Shown here in pieces: positions 1 to 9,379 of a stretch of DNA of 64,000 nucleotides (positions within the stretch are counted from its first letter, which is position 1; each line of letters starts with the position of its first letter). Location of the stretch: the NCBI GenBank assembly GCA_963556495.2, contig OY747716.1:49217318-49281317 (forward strand), read 5' to 3'. Below the pieces are notes generated by a model. That model saw only the letters and a program-made list of their open reading frames with translations. It made no database searches and was not told the DNA's origin. Both the position numbers and the translations under genes were made by a program. This DNA comes from Valencia hispanica. Its lineage: Eukaryota; Chordata; Actinopteri; Cyprinodontiformes; Valenciidae.

Positions 1-202
1 GTCCATCTGTCCATCCATCCATCCACCAAACATTTATCCATCCATCCCTCCATCCATCCGTCCATCTGTCCATTCATCCATCCATCCACCAAACATTTAT
101 CCATTAAACCATCCAACCATCCATCCATCCATCCATCCGTCCATCTGTCCATCCATCCACCAAACATTTATCCATCCATCCATCCATCCATCCATCCATC
201 TC
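1..202. repeat. (CCAT)n tetranucleotide array
   Basis: The stretch is built of CCAT/CCATCTGT units, with longer blocks containing 'accaaacatttatcca' recurring three times. It lies in the intron downstream of the last visible ptprm-like exon and may continue before the window start. No coding signal is seen. Confidence 0.9.
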
Positions 203-1087
203 TGGGGGAACCTGCTCATGATTTTAATCTCTGAAATCATTTCCAGGAACACTAAAGGCAGAACCTGGGAAGTTTATGGTGAACAGAGAAACACGAGGCT
301 CTGATGAGGCAATATCTCCTGGACCCTCGGCTCTAGAGGGGAACATGAGTCCCAGTGTCTACAGAACCAATCAGAAACATCTTGAAACACAGAAAACTCC
401 AGGAACCATTCTCAGAGAGACGCTATCCACGCAATATCCGACCAGAACTCCATCAGGAATACCTTGGTGTGGATTTCTAGCACCACTTCTAAAACCTTGG
501 AGGTTCTCCATCTCCTCAAGAACAATCAGAACCTCGTTAGAGTCTAGTGAAACCAGAGAGAACACTAAAATCTTCCCTGAAGGTTTATGAATCTGTTTTG
601 GACCTTCACGAAGTCACCAACAACCAGCAGGAACTCTCTATAAGGTTCCAGGTCTCCATGGGAGCTTTTACGTCGTTCAGAAGCAGGTGGAACTTCATCA
701 TTAAAATCAACAGAGAGCAGGAGAACCTCCTGATTGATCCCAGATTCATGGATCAGTTAAGGGGCTCCATGGTCCAGACCAGAGTGTCCAAGTCCAGTCC
801 TGGAGTTCTAGCATCCTGCATCCTTCAACACCTGAACCAGATGAATGTCTCATTAGCAGATCTCTGCAGAGCTGAATGATGCTGCAGAGGGAATTCACCC
901 TTTTGGTTCAGGAGTTGGAGGAGGACCTATAAGTTCTCCAGGACTGGACTTGGGCACCGCTGGTCTCGTAGAACCAGTATTCCCTATGAAACCAGTATCA
1001 CCTGGATCAGAGTTCTGGTATCCCCTGACCCACCACCTACACACATCATAGACCTCCAGAACCAGTCAGTACTGGACCAGGACTCAC
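203..1087 (-). other. intron sequence of the ptprm-like gene, no other feature seen
   Basis: This is non-repetitive sequence immediately downstream (in gene direction) of the FN3 exon. It begins at a GTGAGT donor (1087 downward). Short open frames are present but none resembles the next expected FN3 exon, so the following exon should lie before position 1. The stretch is rich in the local CAGAACC/GGTTCTG motif. Confidence 0.6.
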
Positions 1088-1200
1088 CTCTCTGTCGATG
1101 ATAGGTCCGTCTCCGTTGATGGAGTTGGCGTTGAGCTGGATCCAGAGGTAGGTGGCACCAACCGCGGTCAGCTGAGGTGGGGCAATGGGTACGGGGGGTT
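1088..1200 (-). CDS. ptprm: ptprm-like exon: end of Ig linker and start of first FN3 repeat
   Basis: This 113-nt exon on the minus strand is bounded by an acceptor (tccttcag, 3' end at 1201) and a donor (GTGAGT from 1087). It enters with two bases of a split codon and exits in phase 0. The translation contains [30 protein letters not shown] and ends with DRE. This is nearly the human PTP-mu sequence at the Ig/FN3 junction, as I recall it, and fits PTPRM better than PTPRK, PTPRT or PTPRU. The FN3 repeats form the rigid stalk of the adhesion ectodomain. Reading past the donor gives unrelated residues and then a stop, so the exon really ends here. In mammals I recall this part as the beginning of one longer exon of about 294 nt, so the donor is unusual. 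The rest of FN3-1 must lie beyond the window. Confidence 0.88.
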
Positions 1201-1400
1201 CTGAAGGACCAAAAGAACCAGGATCAGTCCAACACATACTGACACTCACTCCTCAGGGTCTCGCTGGTCTCTTAACGAGGGGAGAAAACGTTAACGAGTT
1301 AATTAATATTCGTGACCTTCGGCGAATCACAGCAGACCTGGATTCTATTACCCAGAATCCTCAGAGGAGCCGCTCCACTTCCTCCTGACCCAGTTCATCC

Positions 1401-1745
<345 letters not shown>

Positions 1746-1866
1746 AATGATGACTAATAAAGTGTGTTTACAGTGTTCTGGTAACACTCACCTGTCCAAG
1801 TGTAGTTTACAGAGACACGCTGAGTCATGTAACCATTAAACACCTTACCTCCCATTCAGTGTGTTA

Positions 1867-1952
<86 letters not shown>
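1867..1952. repeat. (GT)n microsatellite
   Basis: This is an almost pure GT tract of about 85 bases in the same intron as the CA tract at 1401-1743. The two lie in opposite orientation about 120 bases apart, so they could pair as a weak hairpin. Confidence 0.95.
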
Positions 1953-1953
<1 letters not shown>

Positions 1954-2149
1954 GATCCACCCTGCAGTGAGTGACAGGCAGCAGAACCTGTCTCCTCGTC
2001 ACGCCCTCAGAACCACCAGTCTGTCCATCAGTGACACTGTAGGGGGCGTCTTCTGTCCGTTATGGACTGGTTGGTTCCACTGAGAACCAACTGGGAGTAC
2101 TGGTGGCTTCATCAAGAATATTTCTGTCCAGTTTACATTACAACATAAG

Positions 2150-2512
2150 AGATCCACAGTTGGTAGCACTGTTGCCTTGCAGCAAGAAGGTCCTGGGTTT
2201 GAATCCCAGTCTGGGGTCTTTCTGCACAGAATTTGCATGTTCTCCCTGTGCATGCATGGGTTCTCTCTGGGTACTCCGGCTTCCTCCAAAAACATGACTG
2301 TTAGGCGAATTGGTTTCTCTAAATTGCCCTTAGGAATGAGTGTGAGCGTGCATGGTTGTTTGTCCTGTGTGTCTCTGTGTTGGTTCTGTGATGGACTGGT
2401 GACCTGTCCAGGGTGTAACCCCGCCTCTCGCCCTGTGACAGCTGAAGATAGGCACCAACCCTCCGTCACCCTGCATAGGATGGACGGGTACATTTGATGG
2501 ATGGATGGAGGT
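2150..2512 (+). mobile_element. tRNA-like SINE / dispersed teleost repeat with GATG tail
   Basis: The 5' part has a tRNA-type B-box-like motif (ggtttgaatcc near 2196-2206) preceded by 'gcagcaagaaggtcctg'. The body holds the familiar fish repeat phrases 'gcatgttctccctgtg', 'gggtactccggcttcctcc', 'aattggtttctctaaattgc' and 'gatggactggtgacctgtcc'. It ends in GATG repeats at 2496-2509, a tail style known from RTE-type fish retroposons. I recognise the family by these phrases; the subfamily name is not certain. The copy looks full-length or nearly so and carries many point differences, so it is probably old. Confidence 0.8.
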
Positions 2513-2637
2513 ACTAACATACCAAAACTAATGACCAGACATGTAAACAGCTCGATTCCAATCGATCCTGTTCCAGCCAATAAAGCACATTCATACAGCT
2601 GAAAACATCTAGCAGCCAATCAGAGGCAAGGACTCAC

Positions 2638-2812
2638 GTTTAACTGTGAGTTCAGCGTAGTAGGACACGCCCACACCGCGGTCTGATTGGACGATGCAGC
2701 GGTAGCGTCCAGAGTCGCCTTTGGTCGTGTTCTTGACTTCAAAGCTTGCCACGTAACGACGGAGGTTCACCGATTTGGTTTCCTTGGCGATGGCCTGCCG
2801 ACCTCCCATCCC
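2638..2812 (-). CDS. ptprm: ptprm-like exon: second half of Ig domain
   Basis: This 175-nt minus-strand exon has acceptor ttgcag (exon starts at 2812) and donor GTGAGT (from 2637). It enters in phase 0 and leaves one base of the next codon. The translation starts GMGGRQAIAKE, then has RRYVASFEV, the N-glycosylation sequon NTTK, the Ig signature DSGRYRC with its second cysteine, and YYAELTVK. Human PTP-mu has closely related residues at each place. The Ig domain works with MAM in homophilic cell-cell adhesion. The exon length equals the length I recall for this exon in mammalian type IIB genes. Only a 79-base intron separates it from the other Ig exon. Confidence 0.93.
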
Positions 2813-2891
2813 CTGCAATCCGGAGCAGAGAGGCGGTGAGATTAAGGGGGCGGGACTGGATCCTTACCTGATACCTGGGCAGGATGCTCAC

Positions 2892-3007
2892 CTGCAGGTA
2901 AAGCAGCAGGTGGCTCTGGGGCTGCCCGTTCACCGTGCACTGAAAGGTGGCCGTCTGGCCCGCGTTCACCTCCACGCCTTTGATGTGCAGAGGGTGCGGT
3001 GTGCTCA
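2892..3007 (-). CDS. ptprm: ptprm-like exon: end of MAM linker and first half of Ig domain
   Basis: This 116-nt minus-strand exon has acceptor gtcctcag (exon starts at 3007) and donor GTGAGC (from 2891). Two incoming bases complete a split codon; the exit is phase 0. The translation has STPHPLHIKGVEVNAGQ, then TATFQC with the first Ig cysteine, and ends LLLYLQ. PTP-mu and its relatives have VEVNAGQ.ATFQC here and normally a tryptophan in the following LWLQ. This copy has LLLYLQ, so the usual Ig core Trp appears replaced by Tyr or Leu. The length fits the mammalian exon. The preceding intron (3008-3776) carries the dispersed telomere-like repeat. Confidence 0.92.
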
Positions 3008-3189
3008 CTGAGGACACACACAGGACAGGGGTCAGAGGTCAAACACATCGTTATCACTAGGGCAACAGTGAGCATTCACACCTGGTCTGACAAGTCAGAG
3101 AAGAACTGGAGCTGATCTGAGAGATCGCCTTGTGTTTCTGAGGTTTAAACAGGCTGGGATAAACAGCCACACAAACATGTTTATTGTCT

Positions 3190-3500
3190 GTATTTCTACC
3201 CATATTAGGACTTTATATTGACTTCCATTCATTTTAATAGCTGCATTTATGCCTAACCCTAATTCTAACCCAAACCATTACCAGTTTATTCCTAACCATA
3301 ACCTTAACCAAAACATATTTCACACCATACCTCTAACCCTAAACCCCTAACCCTAAAAAAGGGGGTCCACCATATTAAGACCAGGCTTTGGTCCCAATAA
3401 GGTCCATCGGTCCTCATAAGGGGAGTGAATATGCCAGAGAAGGTCCTAAAGAGGATAGATATACAAGAACACACACACACACACACACACACACAGTTCT
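3190..3500 (-). repeat. dispersed repeat with degenerate telomere-like CCTAA motifs and CA tract
   Basis: The stretch holds many variants of CCTAACCCTAA mixed with unique phrases such as 'cacaccatacctctaa' and 'gacttccatt', then ends in a CA tract (3470-3495). A second copy in opposite orientation lies at 18040-18310. Because the unique phrases are shared, this is an interspersed repeat and not a captured telomere. A further short CA tract is at 3627-3646. Confidence 0.75.
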
Positions 3501-3776
3501 TTAGGTCTCGTCCAAAAACAATGTAGCGTCTCGATTCGGGCTCTTTGGATGAGCAGCTAGATAAACAGACGCATGGATCAAAGTCCATGCTAATCAATTT
3601 ATATTTTAATGAGCTCCCCAGCCTACACACACACACACACACACACTTTGACCTTGTTTCTAAGATGCCAGCACAACTTTTAACATTATTATCCAATTAG
3701 GCAGCCAAATGTCGTTAACCAATTAGAGGCCTGCTTTGGAAGGGGGCGGGGCTTCGTATAAATTGTGTGTACTTAC

Positions 3777-3855
3777 TGCACTGATGTCCCTGCAGAGTGA
3801 TGTCTTTGATGGCCAGGATTCCTCTCTGACCGGTGCTGACCGCCTCAAACACAAC
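3777..3855 (-). CDS. ptprm: ptprm-like exon: C-terminal end of MAM domain
   Basis: This 79-nt minus-strand exon has acceptor ctcag (exon starts at 3855) and donor GTAAGT (from 3776). It enters in phase 0 and leaves one base. The translation VVFEAVSTGQRGILAIKDI continues to LQGHQC, matching the last MAM strands of PTP-mu, where I recall VIFEVITSGHQGYLAIDEV and then LGHPC. The final cysteine is the last MAM disulfide cysteine. The exon is three bases shorter than the 82 nt I recall in mammals. Confidence 0.92.
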
Positions 3856-3989
3856 CTGAGAAGCAGATCAAAGCACAGCTGAAGACTCGGGCCAGAGAGA
3901 CTAGATGATCCGAGTGTCTTTAGATTGAGTTCAGTGCTACAAGCCCGAGTGTCGGTGTCACAGTACTATTTAGTTCCCATCCATCTCCT

Positions 3990-4420
3990 TTTATGTTGAT
4001 GAAAACCCAAACATGCTTGAGACGACTATTGGACAAATGTCCATTGATTTGCTCGATGCATTTACTTTCTTTAGGTTAGACTCGAACCAGCCAAGTCCTG
4101 TACCAGAGAGTCCGACCCAGCTCTCCAGTCGTTCTAATAATATATCATGATCAACACTGAGGTCCAACAGAACCAGCACTGTGGTTCTTCCACAGTCTGT
4201 ATTTATGCGGATGTTGTCCAGATTATTCTTCTTTAGCAGTGGTTTAATAACTTATAAGAACTTTCTTAAGAAAAGCTGTAGGTAGGATATCAAGACAGGA
4301 AGAGGAGGAGCTTAATTGGTTAATGATTTCCTCTAGGTTTAATTTTGGTTTAATTCAAGGAGTTCTGACAGTTTTTCTACATTGGTGTTAGTTGGGTATA
4401 ACATTGGCAGTCAGCTCCGT
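3990..4420 (-). mobile_element. L2-type LINE fragment (minus strand)
   Basis: On the minus strand this piece encodes [21 protein letters not shown] and GLGWFES, a reverse-transcriptase segment ahead of the catalytic YADD block. It matches position by position the longer minus-strand LINE at 23.8-23.9 kb, sharing for example 'gatcaacactgaggtccaac'. The segment from about 4200 to 4420 is probably more of the same or of a linked element, but I cannot support that by protein similarity. The copy is truncated and dead. Confidence 0.75.
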
Positions 4421-5224
4421 GCTGCGTTACAGACCGACCGTCTGATTGTTAGAAACGTTTCAGTGAAAAAGCTGAAGATTCATTGCAGGCCCTGATAGAG
4501 GAGGACATATTGGACCAGCAGGTCTAATGAGCTTCCATGGATGGTCTATCTGGGATATTGTGTGGGAATGTCACAGCTGGGAAGTGTGTGCACATTCCAC
4601 AGTCTTGTTGTCACGGAAACCACAGCCGCACTTCCTGTTGGCGCCCAGTAACAGGAAGCACTCCTCCCTCCATCTGTTTTCCTCCACTTCCTGTTCCAGA
4701 ACCTTTTCTTCCCTTCTCTCAATCCTGCCTCCTCTCTTCTTCTTCTTCTTCTTCTCTCTCTCTCTCTCTCTCTCCCGTTTTCTCTGTCACTAATGAGGTG
4801 GATGTGTTGTTGCCGTGGTGATGCAGCTAATTAGGGGACCGTGCTGTGATGATGGGGCGGCAGCTCCAAACACCTGCATTTGTGTATCTGATTGGCTGCT
4901 TGTTTCTTCTTCAGTGGAGAAACTCAGACTCGGCTGGAGCTTCAGAACCGAGGCCGAATGTTCTGTGGGTGTGGGTTCCAATCTCGGTTCTGGGAGTGGA
5001 GGACCAGGGACCTTGAGCAAACCGGTCCTCAGAGGTTCAGTTTAAACCAGTCCTCATTTCTTCCTGTTTTTCTTCTGTGGTCCCAATGTTCCTGACATCT
5101 GTTAGTGGTTCTGCTCAACAGTTCTGCCGGGTTTCTGAAGGTCTCAAGAAGGTTTTCTACCCAGGTTCTGTCCAAATCCTCATAATTTCAGCCCAACACA
5201 ACTTCCCCACCAATGGTGGTGGTT
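4421..5224. other. intron sequence with short TTC/TC tract
   Basis: This intron part has no coding signal. It contains a pyrimidine tract of TTC then TC repeats at about 4735-4775. The rest is unique-looking sequence rich in GGTTCT/AGAACC words. Confidence 0.6.
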
Positions 5225-5385
5225 AGACGGCTCGGTGGTGCCATAGCCCGTCAGTCTGCCCCAGGGTAGCTGTGGCTACAATGTAGCTTAGCATCACCAG
5301 TGTGTGAATGTGTGCGTGAATGGGTGAATGACTGTACTAAATAAAGCGCTATACAAGTACAGGGCATTTACCATTTACCTCCTTC
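5225..5385 (+). repeat. dispersed teleost repeat, 3' end of a non-autonomous element
   Basis: The phrases 'gtagctgtggctacaatgta', 'agtgtgtgaatgtgtgcgtg', 'tgaatgggtgaatgactg' and 'aaagcgctatacaagtac' are common at the 3' end of an interspersed fish repeat. I know the phrases but not a firm family name. The 5' part is absent or degraded. Confidence 0.6.
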
Positions 5386-5813
5386 CTTAAACCTCTGACT
5401 GAACATGTGGAGAACCAAAGACGTTTTGGGACATAAACTGTGAGGAGAACTGTGGACCTTCAGCTGGAGAACTGATAGGGTCTGTTTCTCTGACAGGGAG
5501 AACATCAGGAACCTGGAGGACCAGGCTGAAGGTTCCTCTGCTGGACAGAAGGACACCGCAGGACGTGAAGATGAGCTCTGATGGAGCTCTGATGGAGCTC
5601 AACGGGTTCTGTGATCCTGGAAAACAGGATCCAACCTCCAGAATCCTGGAGACGGAACCACCAAGACGAGAGGAGCTCTGATACTTTAGAGCTGTTTATT
5701 AGAAATCAGCAGCCAATCAGAGAGAAGCCCCAGTCTACCTGGTCAACACCTGACTGTCCTTCAGAAAATCTGTCTGCAACTACGTACCTCATGTGCAGGT
5801 GTGTGTGTGTTAC

Positions 5814-5923
5814 CTGGTAGTGATTTGGCCAGAAAGTGGATACAGCAAGCTCCACCCCTTTCCAGATGTGGTAGGCGGGGCCAGATGAGTTAATGACTGG
5901 AATTCCCAGAGGGCTGTTGTTCT
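5814..5923 (-). CDS. ptprm: ptprm-like exon: middle/C-terminal MAM segment
   Basis: This 110-nt minus-strand exon has acceptor tacctgcag (exon starts at 5923) and donor GTAACA (from 5813). Two incoming bases complete a split glutamate codon; the exit is phase 0. The translation has [10 protein letters not shown], the sequon NSSG, then [16 protein letters not shown]-mu has NNGPLGNPIWN and ELAISTFWPNFYQ at the same places. The segment between these conserved blocks is more divergent than the Ig/FN3 exons. The donor GTAACA is a weak match to consensus. In mammals, as I recall, this exon and the one at 11410-11577 are a single exon of about 272 nt. The acceptor lies only about 25 bases from a 21-bp minisatellite. 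Confidence 0.9.
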
Positions 5924-5949
5924 CTGCAGGTAAAACAAGAAATGTTAAC

Positions 5950-6262
5950 ACACCCAAGAGCTCCTCCCACACTTACAAGAGCTCCTCCCACACACTGAGA
6001 GCTCCTCCCACACTTACAAGAGCTCCTCCCACACACTGAGAGCTCCTCCCACACATACAAGAGCCCCCCATCACATATACGAGAGTTCCTCCCACACATA
6101 TGAGAGCTCCACCCATACATACAAGAGCTCCTCCCACACACTGAGAGCTCCTCCCACACATATAAGAGCCCCTCCCACACACTGAGAGCTCCTCCCACAT
6201 ATACAAGAGCCCCTCCCACACACTGATAGCGCCTCCCACACACCCGAGAGCTCCACCCATAC
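5950..6262. repeat. minisatellite, ~21-bp unit (GAGCTCCTCCCACAC core)
   Basis: About 15 units of 'gagctcctcccacac' with alternating spacers 'acaaga' and 'actgag' lie in the intron just upstream of the acceptor at 5924. A lone related unit, 'ctgagagctccgcccccc', lies at 11377-11394, just inside the donor end of the same intron. Short open frames here are repeat artefacts. Confidence 0.92.
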
Positions 6263-6639
6263 ATCCCACTGCCGGTCCCGGTTGAGTGAATGCTGGCGCC
6301 ACTGCTTAACGGCTGCTATTTTTTCAAGTTTTCTACTTTTTTAAGTTGTTAGAAGACAACTTAAAGCTGCCGTCCGGAGAATATATTTATGTATCAAAGT
6401 TTTATAAATCTTTAAAATGATAGTGGGGTTCAATACGATGATAAAAGGCTAGTGCTCCACAACACTTGTTATTTATCTTAATTCCACCTTCCTCCCGTAA
6501 ACCCCTATGCATTTCACACTGAGCGGCTGATTTCGTTAGCCAATAGAATTCGAGTTCCCGCATTGTCAGCTGTCAATCAACTTCCATGTGGATCCCGCAA
6601 ACATGTGAACATGGGGCCGCGCACACAGACCGCTCCGTG
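6263..6639. other. intron sequence ahead of the LINE, probably repeat-derived
   Basis: This AT-rich, non-coding sequence lies between the minisatellite and the recognisable reverse-transcriptase part of the L2 element. It may be a separate interspersed repeat into which the L2 inserted. I see no diagnostic motif. Confidence 0.4.
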
Positions 6640-7880
6640 TCTTCCTGTCAGTTATTTTCTAGTTTCATTCTTCCTTCCAGAACTGATGGATCTCATATCA
6701 TTCCTAAATCTAAATCATCCACCTGGCAGCTTGATCCTCTCTCCACAGTGTTAGTTAAAGCTCGTCTTCCCTCACTGGTTCATCTCATAACTACTATCAT
6801 CCACTCCTCCATTAACACTGGAGTTGTTCCTTCATCACTGAAAACTGCTTCTGTTACTCCAATTCTCAAACAACTTGCTGCAGATCCCAACAACTTCTAT
6901 AATATTTGTCCAATTTCAAACCTTCCTTTTAAATCGTTGAGAAAGTTATTTCCTCCCAGCTCCACTCACACCTCAATAACTACAATCTTTATGAATCTTT
7001 ATCTTTCCGCCCCACCATAATACAGAAACATCTCTAGTAAAGATCACCAACGACCTTCTGATGGAGGCTGATTCTGCTCTCCTCATCATTCTCATCCTTC
7101 GTCTCATTGACACCATTTCTCAGAATAATCTTCTGAACAGATTAGCATCTGTTAGCATTACTCCCCTCGCCTGGTTTACCTCATATCTATCAGAGCAAAC
7201 CCCGTTTATCCAGTCTAAATCCCACTCCTCAACTTTGTTTCCCGTTTCTGCAGGTGTGCCTCAGGGTTCAGTATTAGGGCCCCTTCTATTCATTATTTAC
7301 ATCCTCCCTCTTGGCCAAATATTGTGTAAAGTTAATAATAATTTCCACTGTTATGCAGACGACACCCAGCTTTACATTTCTTCCAAGCCCAGTTCCTCCC
7401 TTTCAGACGGTCTCATGGAGATCAGATCTTGGTTCTCCTCTAATTTTCTCAAACTCAACAGTAATAAAACTCAAGTATTACTCGTTGGCACAGCCTCCAC
7501 TTTAACCAAACTCCACAGTCTCTCCATTAACATCAATAACTCCCCCGTTCATCCTTCCCCTCAGGTAAACAGTCTGGCTGTCATACCTGATATTACTTTA
7601 TAATTTCAGCCTCATATTAATTATATCAGCCGCTCTGCATACTTCCACCTACGTCACATTAACCGACTTGGTCCTTTCTGTACTCCTTGTGCTGCTGCAG
7701 TCCTTGTCCATAACCTCAAATATTGCAGCTCTCTTGTTCTTGGTCTCCCCAATAAGTCCCTTCATAAACTCCCACTCTTCCAGAACTCTGCAGCTTGGAT
7801 CATAACTAGGACTCCCTCCAGAGAACACATTAAACCCGGTTCTACAGCAGCATATTGAACGAACTGGACTACAGGGACAG
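6640..7880 (+). mobile_element. L2-type LINE, reverse-transcriptase part (plus strand, decayed)
   Basis: Plus-strand frames encode a non-LTR reverse transcriptase in order: [49 protein letters not shown] near 7255-7315, catalytic [11 protein letters not shown] near 7350-7380, [17 protein letters not shown], and then FQNSAAWIITRTPSREH near 7780-7830. The order and motifs fit the fish L2/Maui group. Frameshifts, stops and a deletion before the GVPQG block make it inactive. The missing 3' end appears at 10935-11366 in the same orientation, so about 3 kb is inserted in this copy. Confidence 0.88.
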
Positions 7881-8126
7881 ACTTCCTGCCGTAAGGACTA
7901 ATAATCTCACAATGCACTAATCCATTCAGTTTCAACAAGAAAAGGAGGAACTTCATTAATGCAGCATCATCACCCCTATTGAAGCACATGCTCCACCCAC
8001 TGTCTTCCTCTTTGTCTAAGAGTTATCAATAGAGACTCACATTGGAGAGAAAGCGTGCCGACTGTCCGTCCTTCGGTTGCAAAGGGGGAGCGAGTTTTTA
8101 GAAGAAACTCTTTGGATCCAGAAATA
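7881..8126. other. unassigned insert sequence left of the Tc1-like element
   Basis: This stretch splits the L2 copy together with 9380-10930. No protein or terminal motif is recognisable. It may be one flank of another transposable element that later received the Tc1-like insertion. Confidence 0.35.
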
Positions 8127-9379
8127 TACACTACTCACAAATTGACAATGTCAGCAGCAGGTGTTTCCACCATTTACCGCAATGACAGCTTGACAGCGAC
8201 GTCTCATGCTCCTCACTAGCCTCATGATGTTGTCCTGAGGCGACGCGTTCCACTCTTCGACAAGTGTTACACGCAGTTCTGCCAGGTCACATGGGGGGGG
8301 GGGTGGGGGTACGATCATCCAGTCTGTGCTTCAGCTGGTCCCAAATGTGCTCTATGGGGTTCAGGTCAGGGGACATTGCTGGCCGTACCATATGAGGCAC
8401 TCCGACTTCCTGAAGTCGAGCTGTGATAATTCTGGCACGATGTGGTGGAGCGTTATCATCCATGAACAGAAAGTCGGGGGTGTGCTGGTGGAATTGGGGG
8501 ATGATGATGGGTTCTATGATGTCTCTGAGGTAAGAACATGCAGTGACTGAGCCATCTACAATAACCAAATCAGTTTTGCGCTGACTGGTGATGCCTGCCC
8601 AGACTGTTAAACCTCCTCCACCAAAGCTAACCCTGGGGACCATGTTGACGTCGGCGTATCGCTCACCTCGCCTTCTCCATCATTTCTGAGCAAGGTGACC
8701 CGACACTCGTCAGTGAACAGGACCACTGCTGCATTGTCCAGGTCACATGGTGTTTTCCCCACTGCAGACGTTCACGGCGGTGTCTTGGTGTCAGTGGAGT
8801 CACCTGCAATGGTCGTCTGGCATTCAAGCCAGAGCGGTGGAGTCGGTTGCGAATGATTTGTCTGGAAACCCTAGTATCCCTCACATCACATAAATAATCA
8901 GGGCTCCCCTCCTGGGTCTGTCACGAACTCTGCCAGTAGTTCTGGGTCTTGATGCAAGTCTGCTGATGACACTTTGAGACACACCAAGTTCACATGCATC
9001 TGACTGCCTGCCACCGACCGGAAGGCGCGCTATGGCCAGGTGGCGCTGCTCGTCCGTTAAGTGACGCCGTGTGTTCATGGCTGTTTGAAGGATGAAGTTG
9101 GAATGACTCACTGACTATACCAGCTTTTTAAACCCACAGAATGTTGAAACTATGCCACATTGAAAAGGGTTGTCTTTAATATGTTTTGGTGTTGGCCCCA
9201 ATATGTAAGGCACACTATACACAGTGAGACCATTACGTGAAAAAACACAAAATGATGCGTGTCTATCACCCGAATACAATTGACTCCCTATCCCAAAAAT
9301 CTCTGAAGTGAAACACACACCATATGTATGACATCCACTGAGTCTCTCACGATATCCCTAACTTATTGTGAGTGGTGTA
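8127..9379 (-). mobile_element. Tc1-like DNA transposon with terminal inverted repeats
   Basis: The ends are near-identical inverted repeats: tacactactcacaa at 8127-8140 and ttgtgagtggtgta at 9366-9379. Both are flanked by TA (8125-8126 and 9380-9381), the target duplication of the Tc1/mariner superfamily. The minus strand carries a decayed DD34E transposase. Total length is 1253 bp, shorter than an intact copy because of an internal deletion. The element sits in sequence that itself interrupts an L2 LINE, so it marks a late step in a nested series of insertions. Confidence 0.93.
8151..9078 (-). pseudogene. Tc1-like transposase pseudogene
   Basis: The frame opens at MNTRRHLTDEQ (start codon 9078-9076), followed by the helix-turn-helix segment ELGVSQSVISRL and a basic stretch RVRDRPRRG. 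It then jumps by a deletion to DTRVSRQIIRNRLH near 8880. The three catalytic acidic residues can still be located: the first in the LFTDE-like segment near 8710, [11 protein letters not shown] near 8460, and [11 protein letters not shown] near 8360. The last two are separated by 34 residues, as in Tc1. Frameshifts are seen near 8650 and at the G-run at 8291-8309; the C-terminal segment EEWNASPQDNIMRLV resumes in another frame and ends at the stop at 8153-8151. It cannot give an active enzyme. Confidence 0.9.

Noticed and set aside
3240..3360. Interstitial telomere (CCTAA repeats)
   Set aside because: The words are degenerate and embedded in a dispersed repeat that recurs at 18.1 kb, so it is not a telomere remnant by itself.
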